64,000 nt of DNA from Streptomyces solicavernae. GTDB taxonomy: Bacteria; Actinomycetota; Actinomycetes; Streptomycetales; Streptomycetaceae. How positions within the stretch are numbered: the first letter of the stretch is position 1; the number at the start of each line of letters is the position of its first letter. Both the position numbers and the translations under genes were made by a program. The stretch spans positions 32,493 to 96,492 of the forward strand of contig NZ_JASCIR010000025.1 of assembly GCF_029968095.1 (NCBI RefSeq), written 5' to 3'. The notes beneath the pieces were generated by a model that made no database searches, was not told the origin of the DNA, and saw only the letters and a program-made list of their open reading frames with translations. Of this stretch, positions 9,468 through 17,536 are shown piece by piece.

Positions 9468-9582
9468 GTTCAGCCCGTCCGGGGGCGCCTCCCGGCCGGA
9501 GACCGGGGGAGATTGAGGACGAGCCCGCAGGGCGATCGACGGTGCCTGGGCCGACGGCGCCGATCGCCCCACGTAAGAAGCC

Positions 9583-10761
9583 TCAGTACACCGGCTTCGA
9601 CGGCTCGATCTGGTTGACCCAGCCGATCACGCCGCCGCCCACATGGACCGCGTCCGCGAACCCGGCCGACTTCAGCACCGCGAGGACTTCCGCACTGCGG
9701 ACACCCGTCTTGCAGTGCAAGACGATCTTCTTGTCCTGCGGCATGTCCTGCAGGGCGTTGCCCATCAGGAACTCGTTCTTGGGGATCAACTTGGCGCCGG
9801 GAATCGAGACGATCTCGTACTCGTTCTGCTCACGGACGTCGATGATCTCGATCTTCTCGTCCGCGTCGATCCACTCCTTGAGCTGCTTCGGAGTGATCGT
9901 GGAGCCGAGTGCGGCCTCCTGGGCCTCGTCGGAGACGACGCCGCAGAACGCCTCGTAGTCGATGAGCTCGGTGACCGTGGGGTTCTCGCCGCAGACCGCG
10001 CAGTCCGGGTCCTTGCGGACCTTCACCTGGCGGTACTGCATCTCCAGGGCGTCGTAGATCATCAGGCGGCCGACCAGCGGGTCGCCGATGCCGGCGAGCA
10101 GCTTGATGGCCTCGTTGACCTGGATGGAGCCGATCGACGCGCAGAGCACGCCGAGCACGCCGCCCTCGGCGCAGGACGGAACCATGCCGGGCGGCGGGGG
10201 CTCCGGGTAGAGGCAGCGGTAGCAGGGGCCGTGCTCGGACCAGAACACGGACGCCTGGCCGTCGAAGCGGTAGATCGAACCCCAGACGTACGGCTTGTTC
10301 AGCAGCACGCAGGCGTCGTTCACCAGGTAGCGCGTGGCGAAGTTGTCGGTGCCGTCGACGATCAGGTCGTACTGGGCGAACAGCTCCATCACGTTGTCGG
10401 CCTCAAGCCGCTCCTGGTGGAGGTTCACCTTCACGTACGGGTTGATGCCGAGGACCGAGTCCTTCGCGGACTCCGCCTTCGAGCGGCCGATGTCCGCCTG
10501 GCTGTGGATGATCTGGCGCTGCAGGTTCGACTCGTCGACCTCGTCGAACTCCACGATGCCGAGCGTGCCGACGCCCGCCGCGGCCAGGTACATCAGCGCG
10601 GGCGAACCCAGGCCGCCGGCGCCCACACAGAGCACCTTGGCGTTCTTCAGCCGCTTCTGCCCGTCCATCCCGACGTCCGGGATGATCAGGTGGCGGGAGT
10701 ACCTGCGGACCTCGTCGACGGTGAGCTCAGCAGCTGGCTCGACCAGGGGTGGCAGCGACAC
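9583..10761 (-). CDS. moeZ: MoeZ: adenylyltransferase/sulfurtransferase for sulfur carrier proteins
   Basis: A 392-aa E1-like ThiF/MoeB domain fused to a C-terminal rhodanese domain. The ATP site is GAGGLGSPALMYLAAAG and the zinc cysteines are CYRC and CAVC. The rhodanese loop is LHCKTGVRS, with the persulfide-forming Cys at about residue 350. It adenylates the C-terminal Gly-Gly of small carriers (MoaD, ThiS and CysO types) and converts it to a thiocarboxylate for molybdopterin, thiamine, cysteine and some antibiotics. The GTG at 10761 with GGAG 6 nt upstream gives the usual family length; a longer frame to 10818 overlaps promoter sequence. It lies 63 nt downstream of the spherulin-4 gene on the same strand. 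Confidence 0.93.
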   Translation of the reverse strand: MSLPPLVEPAAELTVDEVRRYSRHLIIPDVGMDGQKRLKNAKVLCVGAGGLGSPALMYLAAAGVGTLGIVEFDEVDESNLQRQIIHSQADIGRSKAESAKDSVLGINPYVKVNLHQERLEADNVMELFAQYDLIVDGTDNFATRYLVNDACVLLNKPYVWGSIYRFDGQASVFWSEHGPCYRCLYPEPPPPGMVPSCAEGGVLGVLCASIGSIQVNEAIKLLAGIGDPLVGRLMIYDALEMQYRQVKVRKDPDCAVCGENPTVTELIDYEAFCGVVSDEAQEAALGSTITPKQLKEWIDADEKIEIIDVREQNEYEIVSIPGAKLIPKNEFLMGNALQDMPQDKKIVLHCKTGVRSAEVLAVLKSAGFADAVHVGGGVIGWVNQIEPSKPVY

Positions 10762-10824
10762 GGGAACTCCGTAGATCGGTAATGCGGAACAGGTGTTCTT
10801 TCCGTAACGCTGCCACACCCTTCT

Positions 10825-11577
10825 TCATTCCGAGACACTGCGTCCGATACGCGAGACAATATTGTCCCAGTACCCGGGCAGCGCCCCGAAGGGGTCGACC
10901 GTGCCGTGCCGGTCGGTGCGGTCCGTGAACCAGATCGTGCCCGCGCCCTGCCAGCGGGCCACCCGCAGCGCCTCCTCCAGGTGACCGCCGGGCACGCCGT
11001 GCACCAGGTGGCAGAAGCGCTCGGGCGGATACTCGGCGGTCCACTCGGCCACCTGCGACCAGCGGTAGTCCGCCCACGGCCCGGAGAACGTGATCAGCTG
11101 GTCGGCCGCCTCCGCGTATCCCGGATACGGGTGCGTGCCGTGCCCGAACACCAGGTGCGCGTCGGACAGCAGCGCCCTGAGCGTCTCCGCGATGCGCCGG
11201 GTCTCGGGCAGGGCGCTGCGCTCGGTGGGGGCGCGGTGCAGCAGGAAGCCGTCGATCCGGTACCAGTCGAGGTAGCGGTGCGCGTCCGAGACCAGCTCGC
11301 CGAAGGTGCGGGCGCCGTGGCCGAGGTCCAGGTGGCCGAGGACCCGTACGCCGGCGTTGCCGAGGCGCCCGGCGGCCTCCAGGCAGTGCGGGTCGGGCCG
11401 GGCGCCGGGGCCGTTGGCGACGTTCAGGACGACCCAGTGCAGCGGGGTGTCGGGGCGGCTCAGCTCGGCCCACTCGACGGGCGCGAGCAGCGGGTGGGCG
11501 TAGCCGGGCACGCCGAGGCCCATGGTGGCGCCGGCGAGGGCGTGCGCGGGACCCGTCCGGGAGGTCAGATGCGGCAT
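10825..11577 (-). CDS. Spherulin-4 (GH135-like) family protein, probably cytosolic, catalytic acids replaced
   Basis: A 250-aa TIM-barrel-like protein of the spherulation-specific family 4. Family landmarks are VPGYAHPL, WVVLNVANGPGARPDP, GVRVLGHLDLGHGAR and YRIDGFLLHRAP. Known members such as fungal Sph3 cleave alpha-1,4-galactosamine polymers. In them the strand after the YxxDG segment ends in an Asp-Glu pair, but here it reads LLHR. There is no signal peptide. It is therefore either a divergent enzyme or a non-catalytic glycan binder. The ATG at 11577 overlaps the 3' end of the epimerase gene by 13 nt and has GGAGG just upstream, so the two are translationally coupled. Confidence 0.75.
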   Translation of the reverse strand: MPHLTSRTGPAHALAGATMGLGVPGYAHPLLAPVEWAELSRPDTPLHWVVLNVANGPGARPDPHCLEAAGRLGNAGVRVLGHLDLGHGARTFGELVSDAHRYLDWYRIDGFLLHRAPTERSALPETRRIAETLRALLSDAHLVFGHGTHPYPGYAEAADQLITFSGPWADYRWSQVAEWTAEYPPERFCHLVHGVPGGHLEEALRVARWQGAGTIWFTDRTDRHGTVDPFGALPGYWDNIVSRIGRSVSE

Positions 11578-12521
11578 GCCGCCTCCATCCAGATGTCGGC
11601 GAGTGACTCTTCGAGGTTGATCCGCGGCCGCCAGCCGAGCCGGTCGCGCGCGGTGCGCACATCGGCCTGCTGCCAGCTGCCGCAACCGTCCGGGTACGGG
11701 TAGACGGCCGGCATCGCGTGGTCCGGGTCGGGCCGCGGGTGCCCGATGGCCGGGCGGCCGCCGGGCCCGCCGTCCAGCTCGTGCAGGGCGCCGCCGTACC
11801 CGGCGACCCGGGCGAGGACGGCCGCCGCGTCGCGCAGCCGGACCGCCCGGCCCGAGCCGATGTTGACGACGCCCTGCGCGGCGGACAGGGACGCGGCGTG
11901 CACGGCCCGCGCCACATCCCGTACGTCGACGAAGTCCCGCTGCACGCCCAGGCCGGCCAGCTTCAGCTCGCCGTCGCCGGACTGCATGGCCCGCCGCATC
12001 GCCTCGGCGAGCCGGCCGAGCGGCGTCGCGGGCGGGGTGCCGGGCCCGGCGGGCGAGAACACCCGCAGCACGACCGCGTCGAGGCCGGAGCCGAGGACCA
12101 GCTCGGTCGCGGCGAGCTTGCTCACGCCGTACGGGCCGCCGGGCCGGGGCGCGGCGTCCTCCGCGGTGGACGAGCCCGGCTGGCTGGGCCCGTACTCGGC
12201 GGCGCAGCCCAGCTGGACGAGCCGCGCCCCGCAGCCGCTGCGGCGCAGCGCCTCGCAGACGGTGGCGACGGCCACGGTGTTGTGCCGGGTGAGCTCGCGG
12301 GCGCCGCCGCGGGTGGCGCCGGAGCAGTTGACGACGACGCCGGGGTGGACCGCGTCCAGGAACCGGGCGAGGGCGCCCGGGCTGCCGGTGGCGAGGTCGA
12401 AGCGGACGTCCGCGTCGTCCCCGCGGCCGAGCGCGGTGAGCTGGACGGCGGGGTCGGCGAGCAGCCGGTCGGCGACGTAGCGGCCGAGGAATCCGTTGGC
12501 TCCGAGGAGCAGCACCCTCAT
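11565..12521 (-). CDS. NAD-dependent epimerase/dehydratase (UDP-sugar 4-epimerase type)
   Basis: A 318-aa extended short-chain dehydrogenase. The Rossmann motif GANGFLGRY is at residues 8-16 and the catalytic Tyr-Lys pair in GPYGVSKLAATE. The usual Ser/Thr of the triad falls in GCAAEYG, which is atypical. Sugar-nucleotide epimerases of this type interconvert UDP-Glc/Gal or UDP-GlcNAc/GalNAc. Next to a PelF-like transferase it could supply UDP-GalNAc or a related donor; this is inference. The ATG at 12521 overlaps the stop of a 15-codon upstream ORF in an ATGA. Confidence 0.8.
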   Translation of the reverse strand: MRVLLLGANGFLGRYVADRLLADPAVQLTALGRGDDADVRFDLATGSPGALARFLDAVHPGVVVNCSGATRGGARELTRHNTVAVATVCEALRRSGCGARLVQLGCAAEYGPSQPGSSTAEDAAPRPGGPYGVSKLAATELVLGSGLDAVVLRVFSPAGPGTPPATPLGRLAEAMRRAMQSGDGELKLAGLGVQRDFVDVRDVARAVHAASLSAAQGVVNIGSGRAVRLRDAAAVLARVAGYGGALHELDGGPGGRPAIGHPRPDPDHAMPAVYPYPDGCGSWQQADVRTARDRLGWRPRINLEESLADIWMEAACRI

Positions 12522-12565
12522 CGGGCGCCCCCAGGGACGGAAGCTCGGTGAGCGAGGGTGGTCAT
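12518..12565 (-). CDS. 15-codon leader ORF coupled to the epimerase
   Basis: An ATG at 12565 has a strong AAGGAGAA ribosome site 6 nt upstream and encodes MTTLAHRASVPGGAR. Its TGA overlaps the epimerase ATG as ATGA. The epimerase has no ribosome site of its own as good as this one, so the peptide probably serves to load ribosomes by coupling. It is too short to assign a function. Confidence 0.55.
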   Translation of the reverse strand: MTTLAHRASVPGGAR

Positions 12566-12678
12566 CTGGTGTTCTCCTTCAGGGTGTTGCACGAGGTGGT
12601 GCACACGGTGGGTCCCGCGGGGTCGGTCACGCGGGGTCGGTCACGCGGGAGCACTCGGACAGGTCGGTGGGGCGGCGG

Positions 12679-13824
12679 TCATCCGGTTTCTCCCGGTACG
12701 CCCGCATGCGCGGAGGCGCGGGTCAGCCGTCGGGCCGCGGCGACGAGCAGGACGACGGCCCCGGCCCCGCAGGCGAACACCGGGACGGCCCCGGCGCCCA
12801 CCGTCTCGACGGGCACGGCGAGCCACCCGCAGCCCGGCAGCCGCGCCCCGAACACGGCGGCGACGGCGAACCCTTCGAGGGCGCACACCCCGCCGAGCAC
12901 GACCCCCGGCACGACCCGGAAGCCGTACGCGGTGAGCAGCCGGGCGAGCAGCAGCAGTACGGCGAGCAGCGCGGCCCCGAAGGCCGGCTGGGCCTGGCCG
13001 CCGAGCCGTCCGGTGAGGACGAGCAGCCCGACGGCGAACGCCGCGTACAGGGCGACGACGGCGAGGAGCAGCGGGCGCGCGCCGGCCGCGAACTCCTCCA
13101 GACCCCGGCTCTGCCCGAGCCGCCGCCGCGCCCCCACGGCGAACAGTCGGGCGCACCAGACGGCGGGCGCGTAGGCGAGGGCCAGGCCGAGCAGCGCGCC
13201 GGTGTCCGGCGGCCAGGGCGCGTCGGGCCCGCCGGCGAGGGCGGCGCTGAGGAGCCCGTCGCCGAACAGGGCGTACAGGAGCAGAAACACGCTCCACGCG
13301 CGCGTGCCCGGCACCGCACCGCCGCGCGCCCGCAGCGGACCGCGGGGCAGGGCGATCCGCAGCGCGACGGCGAGCGCCGGCCCGCCGACGAGTAACGCGG
13401 CCAACCGGCCGTGCCCGCTGGTGAGTTCGTACGCGGCGACGGTCGCGCCGCCCACCGCAGGGGGCAGCAGCGCCAGCAGGGTGTGGGCGCGAGGCGGGCG
13501 CCGGACGGCCGGGGCGGCGGGCGCCGCGTGTACGGCGGAGGGCCGCTCGTCGCGCGGCACGCGCGCGTACATCTCCTCGGCGAGCGAGAACACGTCCCGG
13601 TGCCGGTAGCGCGCGGCGGTCCGGTCGGTGACGCCGTGCGCCTCCAGGCCGGCGGCGATCTCCAGCGGGTCGACGGCGCGTGCGCAGAGCTCGCGGTGCC
13701 GGTGGAGCAGCGCCTTGACGGGGTCGACGGGGCCACGCCGGACGGGCTTGCGCCGGGGCGGCGCGGACGCGCCCGCCGCGCCTTCTGGCGCCGCGTCGCC
13801 CACGCCCGTGGGGGAGTTGCTCAT
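12679..13824 (-). CDS. Polytopic membrane protein of the polysaccharide-like cassette
   Basis: A 381-aa protein with a 110-residue cytoplasmic N-terminal part followed by about ten hydrophobic helices (from LLALLPPAVGG to VVLLVAAARRL). The N-terminal part includes VDPLEIAAGLEAHGVTDRTAARYRHRDVFSLAEEMY, described here only by its span (about residues 55-90); it resembles a small helical sensor domain seen in several Streptomyces membrane proteins. Its ATG overlaps the stop of the 62-aa ORF as ATGA. The position between a PelF-like transferase and an epimerase suggests a role in glycan polymer export or assembly, but I do not recognise the family. Confidence 0.7.
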   Translation of the reverse strand: MSNSPTGVGDAAPEGAAGASAPPRRKPVRRGPVDPVKALLHRHRELCARAVDPLEIAAGLEAHGVTDRTAARYRHRDVFSLAEEMYARVPRDERPSAVHAAPAAPAVRRPPRAHTLLALLPPAVGGATVAAYELTSGHGRLAALLVGGPALAVALRIALPRGPLRARGGAVPGTRAWSVFLLLYALFGDGLLSAALAGGPDAPWPPDTGALLGLALAYAPAVWCARLFAVGARRRLGQSRGLEEFAAGARPLLLAVVALYAAFAVGLLVLTGRLGGQAQPAFGAALLAVLLLLARLLTAYGFRVVPGVVLGGVCALEGFAVAAVFGARLPGCGWLAVPVETVGAGAVPVFACGAGAVVLLVAAARRLTRASAHAGVPGETG

Positions 13825-14009
13825 GCCTGCCCCTCCCCTGGCGCACGGAGGGCGGGGCGCGCGGGGCGCGCGGGCACGGGGCCGGGGCGCGCGGGTTCGG
13901 CGCAGGCCTTCGATGCGGCCGCGAGCGCCGCCGCCGAGCGCGCGTCCCAGCTGCCCGGGCTCCCCGGCGTGACCGGCGCGTCGCTCACGCCCTTACGGTG
14001 ATCGCTCAT
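13821..14009 (-). CDS. 62-aa small protein coupled at both ends
   Basis: An ORF of 62 codons whose ATG overlaps the glycosyltransferase stop (ATGA at 14009-14006) and whose TGA overlaps the membrane-protein start (ATGA at 13824-13821). This double 4-nt overlap is the main evidence that it is translated. The protein is rich in Ala, Pro and Arg (ARPGPVPARPARPAL), with an Ala-rich helix in the middle and no membrane segment. Function unknown. Confidence 0.6.
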   Translation of the reverse strand: MSDHRKGVSDAPVTPGSPGSWDARSAAALAAASKACAEPARPGPVPARPARPALRAPGEGQA

Positions 14010-15955
14010 GCCTCCCCCTCACTGACCGCGGCGGCGGCCACCGCACCGACCGGAGCGGTGCCCTCGGCACCTTCCGGGCCCTTCTCCGCACCGCCCTCCG
14101 TGACCTCCTCCGGGCCCGTCTCCGCGCCCGTCTCCGCGCCCGTCTCCGCGCTCGCCCAACTCGGCCCGCCGCGCGCCCCCTTGCGCGCGGCGAGCCACTG
14201 GCCGAACCGCGGCCCGGCCGCGCCGTCCGTGCCGGGCGCGGTGGACCAGCGGCCCGCCACGTGCGTCTCCGCGGGGTTGGCGAAGGGCAGCGGATCGCCG
14301 TCCTCGTCGACGACGTCCCTGCGTACGGGGCAGTGCGAGACGATCTCCAGATAGAGCGCGTGGAAGGCGGCGATGTTCTGCTCCACGGTGAAGAGTTCGA
14401 GCGCCCGCGCGCGGGCGGCCGCGCCCAGGCGCTCACGGCGCTCGGGGTCGCGCAGCAGCGCCACGCACGCGTCGGCGAGCGCCTTGGGGTTGCGCGGCGG
14501 GACCACGAGCCCCGTACCGCCGATGACCTCCACGACCGCGCCCGCGTCGGTGGACACGGTGGCCCGCCCGCAGAACATCGCCTCGACCAGACCGACCGGG
14601 AAGCCCTCGACCACGCTGGACAGCACGACGACGCTGCCCGCCGCGTACGCGTCCGCGAGCTCGGGCGCCTCCGGGCCGCCCAACTCCTCGAAGGAGACCG
14701 GGTTGTCGCCGACCGCGTGCACGCCGTCCGCCTCGTCCGGGAAGAGCTGGGCGGCCAGCGCGCGGCAGTGCGCGAGATACAGGTCGCACTCCTCGCCGTG
14801 CGCCGGTGCGCCGACGATCCGCAGCCGCGCATTCGGCTCCTCCTTGCGCACCTCGGCGAAGGCGTGCAACAGCCCGACCAGGTCCTTGGCGGGCTCGATC
14901 CGGCCCACCCAGAGAAGGGTGCCGGGGTCCGCCTGGTCCGCCCCGGCCTCGCCGACCTCGGCGAACCGGCCGGCCGCCATGCCCGGGTAGACGGTGCGCA
15001 GCTTGGCCCGCTCGGCGCCGCACTTCTCCTGCCAGCGGCGGGCGTGCGTGTTGCCGGGGGTAATGAGCGCGGCCTGCCGGTACACCTCGCCGGCGAGCCG
15101 GCCGTGGAAGGCGGCGACCAGCGCACGGGCGGACGCACCGGCCGCGGGCGCGGGAGCATCCGCCCGCGCCCCGGCGCCCGCGAGGTAGTGCGCGCGCAGC
15201 TGCACGCCGTACTCGGTGACGAGCAGCGGCACCCCGAAGAAGTGCCGGGCGAGCAGTCCGGGCAGGGCCGCGCAGCCGCCGGAGGCGGCGTGGCAGAGGT
15301 CGACGGAGCCGAGGCCGCCCTCCTCGTCCTCGTACCAGTCGAGGGAGAGCGGCCGCAGGGCCTGCTCCACCTGTGCGGCGACGGCGAGGAGATCGGGGAC
15401 GCGGGCGTCGTGCGCGGCGCGCGTCGCGCCGGGGGCGCGGCAGGCGCGCTCCAGGGCGCGCACGGCGGTCTCGGAGCGCAGCGCGAGGGCGAGTCCGCCC
15501 TCGTCGCGGGCGAGTTCGGCGAGCCCGTAGAGGGCGTTGGCGAAACGGTCCGCCACTTCGGCCGAAGCCGAAGCCGATCCGTCGCCCACGGCGCCCACGG
15601 CGCCCGTGCTGATCGCGGCGGCCAGCTCGCCGTAGTGCGCGGCGAAGCGGCGCCGCTGCCTGCGGCCGTAGCGCACGCCTCCGCCCGGCGAGTCGTGACC
15701 GCCCCGGCCGTGGCCGCCCCGGCCGGAGCCGCCCCGGCCGGAGCCGTCGTCGGCGTTCCAGAGTGGCGCGGTGCGCACCCGGTGGACCTGGGGCGGGAGT
15801 TCGGTCCAGCCCTGCTGCTCCTGTTCGGCGCTGCGGGTGAGGGCGAACACCTCGAACGCGTGCTGCCCGAGCCCGCGCACGAGCCGGTCGCACCAGAGCC
15901 TGGCCTCACCGGTCACATACGGATAGCCACCCTCCGTGAGCAGTCCGATGCGCAC
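14006..15955 (-). CDS. PelF-like GT4 glycosyltransferase with N-terminal DUF3492
   Basis: A 649-aa GT-B fold transferase. The N-terminus (IGLLTEGGYPYVTGEARLW) matches the DUF3492 start of PelF-type enzymes. The C-terminal half has LLWVGRIEPAKDLVGLL, the VVLSSVVEGFPVGLVEAM segment containing the EX7E motif, and GTGLVVPPRNPKALADA, all typical of family GT4. PelF is the cytosolic UDP-sugar polymerase of the Pel exopolysaccharide. The last 90 residues are an Ala/Glu/Gly/Thr repeat tail not needed for the fold. It is the first gene of a minus-strand cassette of coupled genes. Confidence 0.85.
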   Translation of the reverse strand: MRIGLLTEGGYPYVTGEARLWCDRLVRGLGQHAFEVFALTRSAEQEQQGWTELPPQVHRVRTAPLWNADDGSGRGGSGRGGHGRGGHDSPGGGVRYGRRQRRRFAAHYGELAAAISTGAVGAVGDGSASASAEVADRFANALYGLAELARDEGGLALALRSETAVRALERACRAPGATRAAHDARVPDLLAVAAQVEQALRPLSLDWYEDEEGGLGSVDLCHAASGGCAALPGLLARHFFGVPLLVTEYGVQLRAHYLAGAGARADAPAPAAGASARALVAAFHGRLAGEVYRQAALITPGNTHARRWQEKCGAERAKLRTVYPGMAAGRFAEVGEAGADQADPGTLLWVGRIEPAKDLVGLLHAFAEVRKEEPNARLRIVGAPAHGEECDLYLAHCRALAAQLFPDEADGVHAVGDNPVSFEELGGPEAPELADAYAAGSVVVLSSVVEGFPVGLVEAMFCGRATVSTDAGAVVEVIGGTGLVVPPRNPKALADACVALLRDPERRERLGAAARARALELFTVEQNIAAFHALYLEIVSHCPVRRDVVDEDGDPLPFANPAETHVAGRWSTAPGTDGAAGPRFGQWLAARKGARGGPSWASAETGAETGAETGPEEVTEGGAEKGPEGAEGTAPVGAVAAAAVSEGEA

Positions 15956-16121
15956 GAGTACACCCCCGATCTTCCTTCTGGGGGGCCGCCGTTGCTCGGT
16001 CGGCCCGCAGCGGGACGAACGTACGCGGGGACGACGGCGACACGATGGACAGTCGTCCGCCGCGCCACCAAAAGGGGTGAACGGTCGTAACTTTCGCGCG
16101 CGGGTGGCGTTCTGTTGCGCT

Positions 16122-16127
16122 AGGCTA
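16122..16127 (-). promoter_or_regulatory. Candidate -10 hexamer for the glycosyltransferase cassette
   Basis: TAGCCT on the minus strand fits the Streptomyces HrdB -10 consensus and would give a 5' UTR of about 160 nt before the glycosyltransferase. No clear -35 is seen. Confidence 0.35.
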
Positions 16128-16145
16128 GCCCGCGGTTACGGAGCG

Positions 16146-17528
16146 TCAATTCCCGGGGTAGGCCCAGGCGTTGGGACGGCACTTGAAGCCGTTGTACTCA
16201 AGGAACTTGGTCTGCTGCTGCATGACCGGCGCGAGCGCCCCGTCCTTGCTGCACATCTCATGGTTGAAGCCGAGCCGGTGGCCCACTTCGTGGTTGATGA
16301 GCATCTGCCGGTACGCGTGGATGGCGTCGCCGTACGTCTTCGCGCCCTGCGCCCAGCGGTAGGCGTTGACCATGATGCGCTCGGTGGCGGCGGAGTCGCA
16401 GGAGACGGTGTCGACGCTGGTGTCGAGGCCGGACTTGGCGCACCACACGTCGGTCGTGCCGGGGCTGGCGAGCGTGATCACGAAGTCGGTCTCGCCGCTG
16501 GACACCCGCTCGAAGGTGCGGGCGCCGCCGTGCGCCCAGCTCCGTTCGTCGTTCAGGGTCTTCTGCACGGCCTGCGCGAACAGCTTCCCGTCGAGGTCGA
16601 GCCCCTTCTCGACGTCCACGCGGTACCGGATCTTCTCCCCGGTGCCGGGCGCCTTGTCGAGCCCGCCGATCGCCTCGAACTTGCCGCTCGCCTTCAGTTC
16701 GGGGTCCAGCGGGTACTTCTTGCCCATCTTCTGCTCGTACGTCTCCGGCTCCGGCTCGGCGGTCGGCTCGGCCGGTGCCGGACGCTCCGCGTGGGACCGG
16801 GACGCGGACTCCGCCTGCTCGCGCACCTCGCCCGCGTCGACGGCCCCGGCGCGCGCGTCTCCGCCCTCACCCAGGGCGACCTGGAAGGCGACGACCGCCG
16901 CGAGCACGGTCGTCACGGCGGCCGCGGCGATCCCGGTGACGGTGCGGCCCCGGTGGCCCTTCTCCCGTACGGCGTCGGCCTGTTCGGCGCGCAGCGCCTC
17001 GTCCTCGGGGTCCGGGTCGCCGTCGGGGCCGTACGGGTCGTCCGGGTCCGTGGGCCGCCGGGGCGGGGCGCCGGCGGCGAACACATCGTCCGGGTCGTGC
17101 TCCGGGCCGTGCGCCGGGCCCTGCGGGTCGAGGCCGTCGAAGGCCGCGACGTACTCGCGCCGCGGCCCGGGCACGCGGGACTGCGCGTGGGCCTGGGAGG
17201 GGTCCGATGTCACATACGCCCCGGCGCCCAAGTCGCCCCAGGCGCCGCCCTGTTCACGGTGCTCGGGGTGCGGGCGCGGCCCCTCCGACGGCGCTGGGCG
17301 AGCACCTTTGCCGCGCGCAGCGGGGGGCTGGGCCTGAGCTTCCGCCTGAGCCTGGGCTTGCGCCTGGGCCTGAGCCTGGGCTTCCGCCTGGGCCTGCGCC
17401 TGAGCTTCCGCCTGAGCCTGTGCGCTGCGCCGACGGCGCCCGGCCCCGGTGCCCGGCGCGGGCTGCGCGACGGGCATGGCCCCCGTGTCGGGCTTCTCGG
17501 CGCGACCGCGCCGTGAGTGCCGTCCCAC
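16146..17528 (-). CDS. DUF3152 membrane-anchored protein with zinc-metalloprotease motif
   Basis: A 460-aa protein with four parts. There is a cytoplasmic N-terminal region with an Ala-Gln/Ala-Glu dipeptide repeat (about 35 residues) and a single membrane helix (TGIAAAAVTTVLAAVVAF). A linker follows, then an extracytoplasmic DUF3152 domain. The domain contains HEVGHRLGFNH, a perfect match to the HExxHxxGxxH zinc signature of metzincin proteases, with a cysteine-bearing tail (HEMCSKDG, FKCRP). The GTG at 17528 has GAGGGG 5 nt upstream and lies 8 nt after the stop of the upstream hydrolase, so the two are co-transcribed. Actinobacterial DUF3152 proteins are uncharacterised; proteolysis is inferred from the motif. 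Confidence 0.82.
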   Translation of the reverse strand: MGRHSRRGRAEKPDTGAMPVAQPAPGTGAGRRRRSAQAQAEAQAQAQAEAQAQAQAQAQAQAEAQAQPPAARGKGARPAPSEGPRPHPEHREQGGAWGDLGAGAYVTSDPSQAHAQSRVPGPRREYVAAFDGLDPQGPAHGPEHDPDDVFAAGAPPRRPTDPDDPYGPDGDPDPEDEALRAEQADAVREKGHRGRTVTGIAAAAVTTVLAAVVAFQVALGEGGDARAGAVDAGEVREQAESASRSHAERPAPAEPTAEPEPETYEQKMGKKYPLDPELKASGKFEAIGGLDKAPGTGEKIRYRVDVEKGLDLDGKLFAQAVQKTLNDERSWAHGGARTFERVSSGETDFVITLASPGTTDVWCAKSGLDTSVDTVSCDSAATERIMVNAYRWAQGAKTYGDAIHAYRQMLINHEVGHRLGFNHEMCSKDGALAPVMQQQTKFLEYNGFKCRPNAWAYPGN

Positions 17529-17536
17529 GCGCCCCC

